Shown piece after piece: positions 30,331 through 44,340 of a stretch of DNA of 64,000 bases. A program made the position numbers and the translations under genes. The DNA comes from Argopecten irradians (lineage: Eukaryota > Mollusca > Bivalvia > Pectinida > Pectinidae). The DNA lies in assembly GCF_041381155.1 (NCBI RefSeq), contig NC_091134.1:75007051-75071050 (forward strand), in the 5' to 3' direction. The notes beneath the pieces were generated by a model. That model made no database searches. It worked only from the letters and a program-made list of their open reading frames with translations, and was not told the DNA's origin. The first letter of the stretch is position 1, and every line of letters starts with the position of its first letter.

Positions 30331-31986
30331 ATGTCTTTCATATCAAACACACCCAACCGATACCGAACGCGAATGTCGCACACCATTCACCATTCCTACC
30401 ATGTCAACTTACCAGGCTTCTGTTAATGGCGACTCTATGGGAAAATCTGTCTCGCAACAGTCAGCTTTTGTTGGCTATGTTTTGCTGGACCGCTTGCGCC
30501 GACGTCCAGCAATAGAATGCCAGAATGGGGAAGTTAGAAAGCCAGAAGTAAGATGACGTAGACAGGTGTGAGAACGCAACAAGCATGCAAAGCAGGTGTG
30601 AGTGTTAATTGCTGAGTTGCGTTCCTGTTGATGTCCATGTCACGTCGGACCGGTCCGGCCACTTTGTGCAAATACCTCACATTCCACAGGACATGTACAT
30701 TGACAGGGTCACACGTAAACAACACGCCACATACACAGGGACTTGATGCACACATACACAGTACATAATTGGTATATAACACCTAGGTTATATATATATA
30801 TATATTGTTTTCGTTCGAAGGGGGAAAGAGTGTGTCAGAATTGAAAGTAAGACTACATGTATGTGTGTTTGAGTACTGGCGCCAGGTTTGGAAGTGGAAC
30901 ACAGCCTTGTGTCTGCAGGCTATAAAAGGAACACAATACCCTTGCGCGTGGCACACCAGATCTAGATCGACAGGCTCACTAGTGCGGTTTACTTAAGGTT
31001 CATCATACCACATTGAGCTATCATTTTTGGGTGAAGTTTTCTTTCATTTTACTTACTTAAAACTGCCAATTATTGTATATCATTCTGTTCACTATTCACT
31101 AGACTAACTGATTATTTATGTTAAAAGTTTACAGAAGCTAGCAAATTACCACTATAACAATTTTAAATAAGATTTTAATACCATTTTTTCAAAACTTAGA
31201 GTTATTTCCCTTGCCACTTCAAAAACAAAATAAGAATAAAAATTACACACCAGGTTTATTTTTACATAAAGATTATGCTTGAAGTCGAGAAATGTTTAAA
31301 ATATACCAGGGTATATAATGGAGAAATGTGGAATACAGCCATATTGGTACTACTTTTCAGTGAAGTATGGAGGCCCTTAAGTGATAAAATTGTTACAGCT
31401 GTAATAGCAACAGGAAAAAACGGCTCAAGATACAACCATCAATTTGAATATATTTTTCACTCACCAAGAATTTCTGAGCTTGTTATTGGGATGTTTACAC
31501 TCTACCACTTTGAGTTACCCAGAAAAAGGTATCTTTGTCTTTAAGCATTGGCACCATGAAACTGCATAACAAAACAGAACATTTTAAATTCACTGATAAC
31601 CGATATTAAATCATTTTTTTAATATAATACTTAGTTATTGTCACATTTTCAATATTTCTGTTCATTAAGTTTACCCTAGCTAACACATAATTATGTCTAT
31701 GCATGCGTCATTACCTAAAGTATTGATTTGAAGAACTGTGACACAACCAAACTCTGAAATATATTTTTACTATTTCTGCCATAAAACAATGCTTGTTTCA
31801 AACTCAATGCTACATTTTTCTGGTGATTTTATTTATATGGTGATTACTTACCATTTACCTCCCATTCAAAGATATTTGATCTTGAATTATTTGATTTTTA
31901 TTATACTTTGATATCTTTTTTGTTTTCCATTCTTTTTGGAGGGGGGATGTCAGTAAAACTTCTGATGGTACCGCTATGAATTACCT
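30331..31986. other. Probable LTR remainder, then non-coding
   Basis: May include the rest of the LTR above up to about 31,000. A TATAAAAGG lies at 30,923 on the plus strand and a TA microsatellite at ~30,789-30,805. From 31,000 on I see nothing except an unconvincing 89-codon ORF at 31,275-31,544. Confidence 0.35.
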
Positions 31987-34900
31987 CTAAACATCAATAA
32001 ATTTGACTAGTGCCATCTCAAAGTCTTCTACCAAATGGTCAATTTCATAAATGCCGTCCTCATACTCTATTTCATACACTGCACTTCTGGTTCCAGCTAG
32101 ACCTCTCACAAGTGAGAGAACAGTGCCATTGTACCACTCTGGATTGTTTACCTCAGTGATCCATTGATGTGATACGGTTCTTCCCACAAAACTAGGTCTT
32201 TTCTGGCTGAAATAAAGCAAACATGCATAGAATATATTCAATTTTAATGACTCATCAATATCAAACATCATACTAAAGTGCAATACCATGACTAGTTTGT
32301 TAGAAGTATAATAAATCCGAAGTTTGATTATCATAGCATTACAGTAAATTGTATTTGTCTCATTCACATCATTCATATGATAACAGTACCTGTTGGGTCT
32401 ATGTGAGGCTGGCTTGGGCTGTGCTGTTTTGTCTTCGTTCCATCTCCCCACTCCAATATCTTCAAACTACAGAACACATACAAATCAAATATTTTGTTTA
32501 AAAAATAGTACAAGTACAGCATTTACATCTGAAACAATTCCAAAATATGAATAACAGAAGTTAAATCACCAGCCAGCTTTGATTCTAATTGCCTTCAATA
32601 ATCCAAAATTATCTTAACACAATGCATACCCATAAACCTGGGTCCCTAATTCCAGGACTTTTCCCATTCCTTGGTACAGCATTTTCTGGTAACATGGCTT
32701 TCTTATAAAAGCTAGAGAGTTTTGGTAGCATTCGGAAATTCCACAGGTCTGAGTCTTTGTATATTCTTTCTACATGGATTTCATATGGATTTTCTGTTCG
32801 AACTATAAAGTCAATCCAAGGAAGTTGAGTAACATTAAGTAGTCCCTGACACTGGTAATACTAATTGTGTGTCCTTTTCAAAGAAAGTTTGCCATTCTGT
32901 TGTTCCAAACAAAAGTTTTTCATGCATTTTAATTTTGCTGCCTGGGTTAGATTGCTTGGTTTACCATGGAAGAGATTTTAATTTCAATAAGCCCTGTAGT
33001 GTGATGATTCTCTAATACTTTTCCATCTGGACTACATGCCAGAAACTGATGTTGTGGATCGATGACTAGTCCGCTCTCAACTCTGACATTCTTCCCCTCC
33101 TTTACAGCTATATTGGTGTATTCTTGTCTGGTAACGCGTTCTAATGCTATACCTTTCCTCACAGCAGCTGTACCTTTAAAAGAGGAGTAGAGGAGAGTTC
33201 TTACAATAGGAGCCACTTTAAGTGATGGGTTACGCTTAAATACTGAGGCGAAGGTAGAGGAGGTCAATCTTATTTTTCTCTCTGATTTCCAGACGGCAGA
33301 TGATGACTTATTACGTGATTCAATTTCGATTTTCTCAATGTCTCCAGTTGACGGGTTGAAGTGAGAGTCTATGAACTCCTGCCCTGCTTTCTTTAGGTCA
33401 GAGGGAGATATGTCTTCGGTAACATCTTTAGCCTCCTTACCATACTCTTGCATGGCCTTTTTGGATGATGATGTCTTGGACATGTTCAACTTCCTTTTCC
33501 AACGCCTTGCTCTTGCTTCCGGCTTTAACTTTCAGTTGACGCTGCTTTGAAGACATCTGTGTCTTTCCTAATATAGGGTGTAAAGTTGTCACCTGCTCTT
33601 GTTTTGGTACATTTTCCCCAGACCTGAGGAGTGGGGCCTAAATTCTATCTTAAAGCGCCCGCATAGCACCTAGTATGCCAAGATCCCTTGTTTGCACAAA
33701 TTGGTGTTCTTCCCTCCATCAAATTTTGTTCTAATGTGCATCCAGCACTCAACCAAATTTGTTGTGTTATTTCCAAATAATCTTGCACTCTTGCATGCCA
33801 CCCTATCAAGAATTAACGCCACATCTTTCAGAATATCAGACCTTAAGGGATCCATAGTTACGGCTGTATCCAAACGGAATTCTTCCTGTGCCTCAATGGA
33901 AGACCCTTCACACCAACGTTTGGACTGCAGTTCAAAAATATCATCTGTAGTATTCTCCTCATTTAATGAGTTCATAGATCTGTTGGAGGATAGTGACCTT
34001 GCTTTGCAAAAATCTACACTACATTTGTCATGCTGACCATATATGTGGAAAATACTGTTTCTTATATCATGCTCAAGTAATTTGGCGGCTTTCCTTTTAT
34101 CTGGTAATGATGATCTCATACGTATCGCGCATCTGATGGAACTAGTTAGCCGAATACGTGTGCTTTTACATAAATTGCCTTTCCCTTTGTAGGATGGATT
34201 TTCCTCAACAAGAGCTTCTAAGTGTGAACGTATGCACTTGCACACATGATTGGAGCATTCCAATTTCTGTACCTGCTTCCCCATATTGGTCCATCTTCTC
34301 TTATACGGGTAAATACGGATGGATCCCTATCACCAATAATGTTCATGTATCTGATTCCAAGCTTGTCAGCGTTGTGGAAACCTTCCAGTATAATGTCTGA
34401 CTCCATGGCCTGGCTTGACTTTGTCCAGTTTTTAAAACACTTGTGGGGCTTTGGAGTATCAGAGGTACTTGTACTACAAATATATCAGTGTTTATTGCGG
34501 ATGCCAATGTATAAGAAGTTTTGTTGCTGCTCCAATAATGACAGCTGCTCCCCCTAGCGCATCATAAGTGTGTTTATGAGAGCGCTTGCTCCAGCCACCA
34601 TCACAAATAACATCGATGGCAGGAACTCCTACAACTAATACAACAACCTGCAATCAGTTTAATATATCACATATGAATAAGATTTACAGTTTTTATTCTT
34701 TAACAATTTAATCAAATTTATCATAAGCAATATCAATATGATAGACTTCAATTTTGTTCATAATTCGACCAGAGATATATAACAGAATAATGTTTCTAAT
34801 AACTCCATAGTTTTAATTCTCCACAATAAACTGTGATCCCCATTTTATTAAACCCAACTGAGGGCTTTATCACTTTTTTCATCATACATAAGTTATGTAG

Positions 34901-35742
34901 GAATTACTGGCTTCAGCTTTTTCTTTGGTTCGTGATAAGCAAGATTTTAATATATCAGTTGGAAACAGTTTTAACCTTACCTTCATGATATTTTCCTTTA
35001 GAAATAGCAATTTCCTTTTCTGCCTCAATAGCCTCTCTCAACTCAGCCTCCAACACACCTGCCCACTATGTATTTATATCATTTTTAATGTTGGAAAAGG
35101 TTTTTTCGCCCATGCCTGGTGAGTCAGTACTTGCTAAGAACTCATTTAAATGAGCCAGGCCATTTCCAGTGACAAGTGGACCCCACACTGTTTTTACATT
35201 ATTGTCAAAATGCCTACTTTTATCGCTGCTTTCCAATGTAGAACTAGTTTCAAATTGGAATGATTTTACATCCATTACACTGAACATGAAGGATTGAAGC
35301 TAATCCATAAGTCTGGCATTCCGATGCTATTGTGACTGGACTGCCCCCTTTCAATGCTATTTGTCGTGCACCATCACACAAAGCCGAATGTTCAGTTATT
35401 TCACTAATTTTATTTTGTAGACATGACAAGTTTATGAAACGATATCCATCACCGGTCTTGTTTGATACTTTTGGCACCTGCCTATTGGTTGTTGAATATT
35501 TCACCCCATATGCATCACAACTGGTGGCTCTAGTTGAGGCCACACGAAACAATTTGCTAGCTTATTTTTTATTGTGTTTCGTGATATCTTTAGTTTATGC
35601 GATTGGTGTCTTTACTATCAACTTGAGTGCTTGAATATTTGTATTTCCTTCTACCTCCGACATGGTGTTTGTTTCTACGGTAATTTCGGTACCAACCAGA
35701 AGCCAAACCAAACCTTTTCTGACGCTTTTTGGAAGTTCCCAT
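31987..35742 (-). pseudogene. Mutator-like transposase / YqaJ-type nuclease gene, multi-exon, decayed
   Basis: Minus strand, start ATG 35,742 (MGTSKKRQKRFGLASGWYRNYRR, basic). N-terminal block GYRFINLSCLQNKISEI, then a transposase-like block with CDGGWSKRSHKHTYDALGG (near 34,590) and an IIGDRDPSVF motif where relatives have Gly-Asp-Gly-Asp, then CSNHVCKCIRSHLE. From 33,489: WKSERKIRLTSSTFASVFKR, a YqaJ-like nuclease pattern ending in FLACSPDGKV...GLIEIKI with catalytic-type Asp and E-x-K. The C-terminus (GRTVSHQW...WYNGTVLSLV, VYEIEYEDGIYEIDHLVEDF) resembles a small Tudor/chromo barrel. Introns with GT...AG are clear at 34,648-34,980, 32,467-32,629 and 32,207-32,389. Stops and frame changes (near 35,590, 34,500, 32,949 and a TAG near 32,860) inactivate it. 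Confidence 0.65.
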
Positions 35743-38685
35743 GGTGAATTCATTTCGTTTTCTATCTATGTATCATCTTCCGACGATTTCTATTCACTTG
35801 TGGGCTGTCATACAGTAAACACGTCATTTGGGACAATAACAACAACAAGAAAAAGTATTGGTTGTTTATATCAAATACATACTTGAAAAAAACCTAAAAC
35901 TAAAAACATAATGTTATTGTGAAGTTTGCAAATCGTGTGTCGAATCATGGCTGACAAGCTGGCTGGTGACATTTACAAGGGAACATGATAATAAATCATG
36001 ATAAAGATCGTTGACATATGTGTCATTATTAAGTAAATCAACTAATTTACTTACCTTGCCGCTGTGTAAATAGCCGAAATCCGTGTTTAATTTGCTATTT
36101 TTCGAGCTTTCACTCTGGTTACTTTCACTTTGGCGAAATTACCGTCTGTACTTACAGGAACCGGAAACAGCTGCACAGAAAGTAGTCCAACAGTATCACG
36201 TTATCAATATAATGATTATTTTACACTAGAAATCAACAGAATGTTATACATATATGTAATAAATGTTTTGAATTAAAAACATATTGATTTTCAAATGACG
36301 TGTAATTTGTTTTTTATGTTTTGGCGTAGTAATATTAGCATAGTCCCTAGGAAGACGTCAACAAACTGCTCGTGTCATGTGAATTTTGTTGGAAGAAATC
36401 ATATACAGAAATTGGCCCGATCTCAACATATTATGGTTTGTCTAATAGATCGAGGTTGGAAATTCCTTAACCAGTGATGGCATGAATGTAAATTTAACGG
36501 TGTTATGGTAAAAACAGATTTTACCAGATACATGTGGTTTCCATCATGGCTGCCTCCATGATATGAACATCCCTTGAAATGATTGTGGGATTTCTACTTT
36601 CACTGTATCATAATTTGAATTTTTGCCCTCGTATGACCTAAAGAAATTTTAGAGGCATGGGAAAATATTTAGTTTTTAAAATCTTGAAATTCATATTTAG
36701 TGTTTTAAGTTTTTTAGTATACTGCTCTGGATTTTTCTATGTTAACATTTTTATGACAAAGTTACTAAATATGCCAAATCCTTTCCAGTATATAAACAGT
36801 GTCAATATATAGCTTCAGGCATTCTGCAACTATGATAACATTCATCTTTTAGATCTCCAATCTATATAAATGAAATTTTACTAAATATCACACATCATAT
36901 TATGGTCCTGCTCAGGTGGTATGATGGACCTTAACTATTATTTACTTGGTCTGTGGAGTTGACACACTATATTGAAGGTGCGTTGTACGCCTGCGTGTGG
37001 GAGAGTTGTCTATATGTATATATATGTTGTCTTGTTTACTGTGTGGTCGTCCTAATTATAATAAACACTATGAACTTGTTAATCTGTGTCGTTATCTAAT
37101 TAATACAGAGAGGCGGAACCCTAGGGAGAGAACCTGGGTCAAACGTACATGTATATATATCGAATAACATCATTCCTACTACACTTGTACCAGAAAAAAA
37201 AACTTTTTGAAACCGTTTAAAAACACAATCTAAAAAAAGTGCCATAACGTTTCTGTTGTTGATATACATCCGTATCCGAATGTCCACATATACATAACTT
37301 GTCGCGCGTGAATATAGAATTATTAGCAACCTTAAAATACACTTCCACTACGACGAATGCTCCACTCAACAGTACCGTATAAATGTCACGTGTGGATCGT
37401 GGTTACACGCACGTGCCGTCAGCCCTTCGTAGCGTAACAACGGGATCTGCGGCTCATGTTTTGTTATAACACTAATTGAGAATACTTTTGAGGACTCTAT
37501 CAGGAAAACTTTTGATTACCTTTTCATACTCAGTGATTACATACTTTCTTGGGATATCTGGATTATATTCATGGACTAATTCAAAAATGGATTCTATTGG
37601 AAGTAAACTTGAAGTACCTCGTAAGTAAAATCTTTCACATAGACAAGACCCGCTTGAATAAACATATTACTTTTCAGTTCTTTTCCACAATATTGAAACA
37701 GCTGGTTGAAAAATACAGGTTGGCTATACATATAATAACTTTTTTCTCAAATTTAAGAAAATTAAATATATCCACCCAAGAGCACATATCTTGATAAAAA
37801 AATCGGTATATTATTTAACTGCGAACGCTTGAAATTGCAGTTAAAATAAGATAAACCTAATTTTATTTTTCCAACTGAAGATAGGAAAAATAAAGATAAA
37901 ATTAAAGATAGGAAATATTTCCCGGTATCTTTCCATAATATGTTGTCATTGTTTAAAAATCTAAATGCAAATTTTATTCTAAAATATTTAATTTTCAACT
38001 CAATATCTGCACGTTACCACTAAGCTATATTCCAGTTTATTTCTACACAGTGGTTTTTTATAATAAGTAGATAACACAGTTAAGTGTTGTTTACTGTTTC
38101 TTTTTCTGGTGACGTATAAATTATATATTCTTTCAAATTAAACTTACCCAATTATTTTAAACTTTGTTCTGTTGTATATGAGTCAAATTGCCACCATAAA
38201 TGCCACAAATGAATGTTTATTCAATCAAAATGTCAGCTTGCAAGGTCGAATCATCGGGGCTCATATGGGACTAAAAAAAGTGACGTCACGGGAATGTCCT
38301 GGATCAAATAACCAAATTTAGAAATGGGAATTAAAATAAATAAATTAAACATTTATTTCCTCACACCGCAATATTTTCCTATAACAACTTTTACAGAAAA
38401 TTCTTATTATCTGGTTTCGACTTCTATGTCTGACTAATCTCGATATTAGTGCTGAAAATGCCTTCTTTAATGATATTGTTCCGCTCCTTTTGTTGAGGTT
38501 AAATTCGCAAATTCGAAGGGCGTCATAATGATAGTTTTCAATCTCAATAAACACCGTGGTGATAAAGACCTTCCAAGTATGGCAACAGTGAATATTTGCA
38601 TCCGGGGAATTGGGACACAAAAGTTGATTTCTCAAAAAGTGAGTAAGTTACAATATATTAATTTTGCTTGAACACTAAAAAGTAA
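35743..38685. other. Non-coding stretch, no supported gene
   Basis: AT-rich; TA-rich microsatellite near 37,015-37,026 and a TGACGTCA at 38,281. The longest ORFs (about 80-96 codons) have no recognisable domain and irregular composition. Confidence 0.5.
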
Positions 38686-40080
38686 TTTTGACTTCGGAAC
38701 AGTTGATATTAAGAAGATATCCTTAACAGTATTTTTTATTATTATAAGCATTTATTATATAAAGTAACTTAATTATTATGACAAAGATGCATTCAAGTCG
38801 TATTCAATCACAACAGTGATAAAAATCCCTGGAGTATCGTGGATGAGTGAAATCGAAGTCAGTAAACTTTAAATATCGAACAACTTCTAACATTCTCTCT
38901 CAGCCTTTAAACACCAACTTAATAAAGATGTCCCAGTTGTAATTGAATCAACCCAATTTTTTAAAACAGAAGGTGATAGAAAAGCTAATATTATTCTTTG
39001 TCAACTTAGAAATTTGTGTAGTAATCTTAATTCCCACCTATATGCTGACCATTTATCTGATGATACATCTTGTGTTTGTTCTTTTGAAAATGAAACTGTA
39101 TCCCACTACTTTCTCGAATGCCCTTTATATGATCGATATAGACTTTCCCTGTTCACCTGCATTAGTAATTATGCAAATCATAACCACATTGATATCAATA
39201 TTCTTCTTCAAGGCTGTCCTGACTGTGATGAAACTATAAACAGACAATTACTTTGTTCACCTATATATTGGTAAATCAAGACGTTTTAATCTCTATATGA
39301 TTTAAATTAGCCATGACGTAAGCTTTTGAAATAAGCTTTTGAAATTTAAAGAATTTTTTTTTCTGAAAAAAAAATTATGCTATGTTCACTATATAACATT
39401 TGAATAACATTGTATATATTCTACTCTAATTATCCTCTGACAAAGATATACTTGGAGTATTTTGTTGAGCATGGTTGTTTTAATATTGTTACTTTGTTTT
39501 ATTCTATATACAGCATACACATATTCTATTAAAAGTATATACATGTATATTTTCAATTATTTTCAAGAAAGTTAACAGTATTGAGAGCAATGACAAGTGT
39601 ATATATATACACATGGACTGTTGGTCATTGTCTGTCAATATCTGAGTAACATGTGGTCTAATTAGTAATATAACATGTTCTTGTAATAAAATAATAGCTG
39701 TATTTATATTATGTTTGATGTGTGAATGGAGTATGCAATGGAGTTATCTCCCTTTATTTGTTGTAAAATGTCATTTCAAAACTTAAATATAATATCTATT
39801 ATTGATGTAAGTTTAAACTATTACTTTTGCCACCATTGAAGAGAATTTATATAGGCTTTGCCTGTTATTTAATCCATTTGACTTGTAACATCTTTGTCAA
39901 TAAAATTTGTTGAAATGAAAAAACTTCTAACATTTAAGAATGGTAATTACTTGCTAAAAAAGTATGCAATTATTGTTTAATTTCCTTTTTAGGAAGTAAT
40001 TACCATACTTGAATGTTAGTAGATGTTCGATATTTAAAGTTAAAGATATCTTCTTAATTTCAACTGTTCCGAAGTCAAAA
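38686..40080. repeat. Long palindromic (fold-back) element split by a LINE tail
   Basis: Outer arms TTTTGACTTCGGAACAGTTG (38,686) and its complement (ending 40,080) are followed inward by matching segments: AAGAAGATATC, then ACTTTAAATATCGAAC. The centre (39,935-40,020) is itself a hairpin with GGTAATTACTTNCTAAAAA arms. The left arm has about 140 bp of extra sequence. A LINE tail was inserted at 38,895. Confidence 0.65.
38895..39921 (+). mobile_element. 5'-truncated LINE tail with 13-bp TSD
   Basis: AACTTCTAACATT flanks it at 38,882-38,894 and 39,922-39,934. It encodes the C-terminus of a LINE protein (LSAFKHQLNKDVP, GDRKANIILCQLR, CVCSFENETVSHYFLECPLYD with a zinc-binding C-C-H-C pattern), stopping at 39,272-39,274. 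A 650-bp 3' UTR with AATAAA at ~39,900 and a short A-rich end follows. 5' truncation at integration is normal for LINEs. Confidence 0.8.
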
Positions 40081-42204
40081 GGCATTAACAAGAGGCTAAT
40101 TTCTGAACTGAGTAATTGATTGTTGTTTTATAGATAAACATATGTGCATTCAAAGAGTCTTAGTAAGAACAAATTAAATATGTACTGTTAATCCCATATA
40201 TCATTCTCTACACTCAGGTGACATTTAAAAAATGCTAAGCATAGTGATGATTCTGCAATGTATCAGCTCATTTAATTTTTTTACCTATATGTCAATTTAC
40301 GTTCACTTGTTTAATGACAATTTTTCACAATTTCATTGGGACCTATTTTGTTTCCAAAATTCAAATTAAGCCATATTGTTTAACACTTATTTGAATTTTT
40401 AGCATGCTATGAATAAGTTTGTGGCCTAGTTCACATCCTCAATACTACGTCTATATCTTGATTTTCGTTGTGTTGATGCATTGATAGAAGTACGTCACTA
40501 TTAGAACGAATATACGTACATATACTCGGCCTACAACATCTTTCGGCCTAATTTTCACGGTAATCTAAAATGTCGTGGTCAGTGCTTTATTTAACTTCAC
40601 CAGATTTGATCATCAAAATGGCAACTTTCATGTATTAAAATGTAGATTACCCTCAGATGTAATATTTCCCTCAGGTAAGCCCTCGGGAAATTTTACACCT
40701 TCATGTAAATAATATACAAATATCGACCTGTTTCCAGGTGTATATTGTGATTTATCAACTCGAGGAAGTGATATCATCCGAGGCCGAATTCATTGGAATC
40801 TTATACCAACCGTGGATGACGTCACAATGCATAGTGAAGACTTTTCTAGTGGATATCACGTGGTATCAATAATATTGACGGAAGGACGACAGACGGACAA
40901 CGGACGGACAACTCGATGATTCCTAATATCTATAGCTCAAATTAGACTTCGGCTTGAGCTAAAAGGAAAAGCCGTACCTGATATGGTGAGGTAAAAGTTT
41001 ATTAAGTGGTAAAAACATCTAGAGGCCATGTTGATAGATGTAATATAGTAGTGTTGGCCTGTAAAATAACGCCAATTATATCCTCCAATATAGACACCTG
41101 CCGACCACATGTGAGCAAACAATGAAACCAGAGTGTTTAAATAAGCAAACAAGAAATATTTCATCCCGCAACAAATTGATTATACACTATCAACGTCTAG
41201 GACAGGTGTAAGATGCATTACGTGCTCCTTTTTGTGTAAGAAATAGATACGAAAGCCTATTGGTGTGATTTTGAAAATGAAAATGTTTTTCTCTCGTTAA
41301 AACCTATTAACATCTCGTTAAAACAAGTAGATTATCTCATCATACCGAAATAAAAAGTGTTATCTCGTTTTAACGTGTGAATTATTTCGTTATATTTACA
41401 TTTACTTGCCACTTCTACTCTGATCAAGCCAAAAAGTCTTTGAAGGTATAAATGACACCCAAATCGTGATCAGTATGACGTCACTAGTGTTGACATGGTG
41501 AATAACACAGGAACCTGGCAAGAGTTTCCAGCCAGTATATATATATATACATATAATTGATAGTATCAAGGGTATGCACTTTACAGTAGAGAAAAACGGA
41601 AATAATTTTTAATCCGTACGTTTTTTTTTAATAAACGGGCTCTATACATCTGTGATGAATATCTTACACTAAAGAGATTTTATCGTTCCAATGAGTGTTT
41701 GATGAACAATATTGGATATAAAGTTATGGTCTGATGAGCGGGGAACATGTCCTTGTCCGGTTTTAAACGTCCTCTTGCCTATAATGTGTACCTCACTTAC
41801 CGAAATCACAAATACCTTTAACGGTGTTATCAACAATCTCCTTTGGAAGTGTGATGTCATTGTGTTTCCAACAGTAATTTGTACTATAGTGAAAGTTGTA
41901 GCGGTAATCTCCTTTGGACCATTCTGCTTTCGAAATTAGTATACATAAGCAAAAACATGCTGCAGTGTTATTTTTGTAAGGTGATAAGTAGTGGAGTAGT
42001 TAAGCATAAAAATCGTTCAAAGTTTAAAGAAACCATGAAACTTTGCATATGGCTTCTTTAATACATGTAGGGTTTAAGACATAAATGGGCCCCAAATGAT
42101 CACGACCTCTGGCTACCGCCATATTGGTTTTCAAAATAGCCTCCAAAAACAACCTTCCACGATCCATATCCCACGTTCTATACAGCTGGACCCAAATTTT
42201 TAAC
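40081..42204. other. Non-coding stretch, no supported gene
   Basis: TGACGTCA at 40,817 and 41,476. A cluster of TCGTTAAAAC/TCGTTTTAAC words lies at 41,297-41,395 and a TA microsatellite at ~41,538-41,552. No ORF with a recognisable domain. Confidence 0.45.
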
Positions 42205-44340
42205 GTCTACACCCATATTATTGATACCATTGCTTAATATTGTGTATAAAATTGCATCTGGCTCAATAGCGTGTATGTTGAATTTTTTTCTAGACAAATT
42301 GATAAGTAGAGATCAGACAGGTTTTATTGCAGGTAGGTATATAGGTGAAAATACTAGATTGATCTATGACATTATGGAATTTGCAGAAGATATAAATATA
42401 CCTGGTATGCTTTTAATTATAGATTTTGAAAAGGCTTTTTATTCTGTTGGTTGGAAATTTATTAACAGGGTTCTCTCTTTTTTAATTTTGGTACCGATAT
42501 TTGTAAATGGATAAAAGTTTTGAACTTCTTTGAAGTCAAAAGAGGCTGTCGTCAGGGTGACCCTATTGCTCCCTATATATTCATTTTATGTGTCGAAATA
42601 CTTGCAATTAGAATTAGAAAGAATAAGAATATCAAAGGTATAAATTAGAGAGTATTCCAATAGTTCTTTCCCAATATGCGGATGATACTTCCCTTATTTT
42701 AGACGGTAGGAAAATATCTTTGAAGGAATCTGTGAACGGGCCTTTGCAAAAATCTCTGTTTTGAAAATAAACAAAAGCAAAACACAAGTTGTGTGGATTG
42801 GTAGTAAAAAATATAGTGATGATATATATGTCCCAGAATGGAATTTGCAATGGGGTATCACAAAATTTACAGTTTTAGGTATAGACTTTAGTGTTGATTT
42901 ACAGACTAAACTATGATACAAAATTAGTTAAACTTAAATCGTTGATAAATACCTGGAACAGAAGAAATCTCACACCTGTTGACAAAATACATATCATCAA
43001 GTCTCTTCTGATATCTCAATTTAATCACCTATTCATAATATTGCCAAATCTGGATAGCCTATTTAAGAAAATGAATACAGAACTCTATAACTTTTTATGG
43101 AATGGTAAATCTGAGAAGATAAAGAGATATAACTAAGGTTTTCATGAGGGTGGACTTAAAATGATTCATTTAGAATCCTTTATTGACTCCCTGAAACTAA
43201 CACAGATACGCAGGTTGTACACATTAGAGGGAAAATGAGCTTGTATTTTAAAAGGTTTGGTAATGAAAACATATTAGCGCATTGTGGTAGTGATTATATT
43301 TCAAAATGTCAACAAAACTGTAAAAACCTGTTTTGGAAAGATGTTTTCAAAAGTTGGTGTAAACTTACTTTAAAGTCTTAAAACATTAGAAAGAAAAACG
43401 ATAATGTTCTTAAAGTTCTTATTTGGCATAATAAATCAATAAAATTAACAATAAAAGTCTTTTTATAAAGAATGGTTTCAGAAGTGTGTTGTAGTCCTGA
43501 ATGATATGATAAAAAGTAGTGAAAATGGTGTGTTTTACAGTTTACATGAATTAAATCAGAAATTTAATATGTATACAGAGTTTTTACATATCAAGGTGTA
43601 ATCAATGCCATTAAAAAAACTTTCTCATCAGATGAAATTTCCAATAGGGTTTTAAATTACCCATTTATCCCAAAAATCTTAGAAATAGTTGTTAAGCACA
43701 AAAAAGGATTTTTATAAGGTATTTTGCCAGAATACTACTGTTGATTCAGGAAGAAAAAATGGGATTTTTGGTTTTGACAATCAAAAATGGAGACAAAAAT
43801 ACATTATTCCTTTTATCAGTACCAGAAGCACGAAATTGCAGTGGCTTCAGTTTAGAATTAATCAGTATATTTTAACCACAAACTCATATCTGTTTAAAAT
43901 AGGCCTTGTAGACACTCCTTACTGTCATCAGTGTAAAACTGAAATTGAGACTATAGTTCATACATAATGGGACAGTGAAAATGTTCAGTTTTTCCTATCA
44001 AATTTTTAATCCTAGAGATGTTTTTAATTTCATTTACGTTTAATAAGGAATCTTTCATTTTTGGACTCTCTAACTGTAAAAATTATACAGATAATGTTGT
44101 CATTTTAGTGCTAAAGCAATATATTTATAGTGCTAGATGTCTCCAAATTGGTTTATCAATGAATGCATTTAAACATCTTTTGAAGGATATGTACAGGACT
44201 GAAAAATACATTGCAACCATGACACATATTATGAAATTTGTCAATGAGTGTAGAAAATGGGAAAGTTTTTTTAGAATAATGTCACTTTTTAAACTTTTTC
44301 TCTTAATATGCTTTATTTGCTTTTAAGCATGATCTTTGTG
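42205..44340 (+). pseudogene. L1-like LINE ORF2 fragment (reverse transcriptase to C-terminus), decayed
   Basis: RT motifs in shifting frames: SRDQTGFIAGRYIGENTRL, PGMLLIIDFEKAF (catalytic Asp region), KRGCRQGDPIAPYIF, LSQYADDTSLIL (YADD near 42,674) and KINKSKTQVVWIGSKK. The thumb follows (LLISQFNHLFIILPN, LYNFLWNGK), and a C-terminal CHQCKTEIETIVHT. More than ten stops or frame changes. Same family as 47,531-49,900 on the other strand. Confidence 0.75.

Noticed and set aside
31275-31544. 89-codon ORF
   Set aside because: No domain, no splice context and no similarity to the neighbouring YqaJ gene.
34218-34557. Plus-strand ORFs of 80-103 codons
   Set aside because: They are shadows of the minus-strand transposase-like exons.
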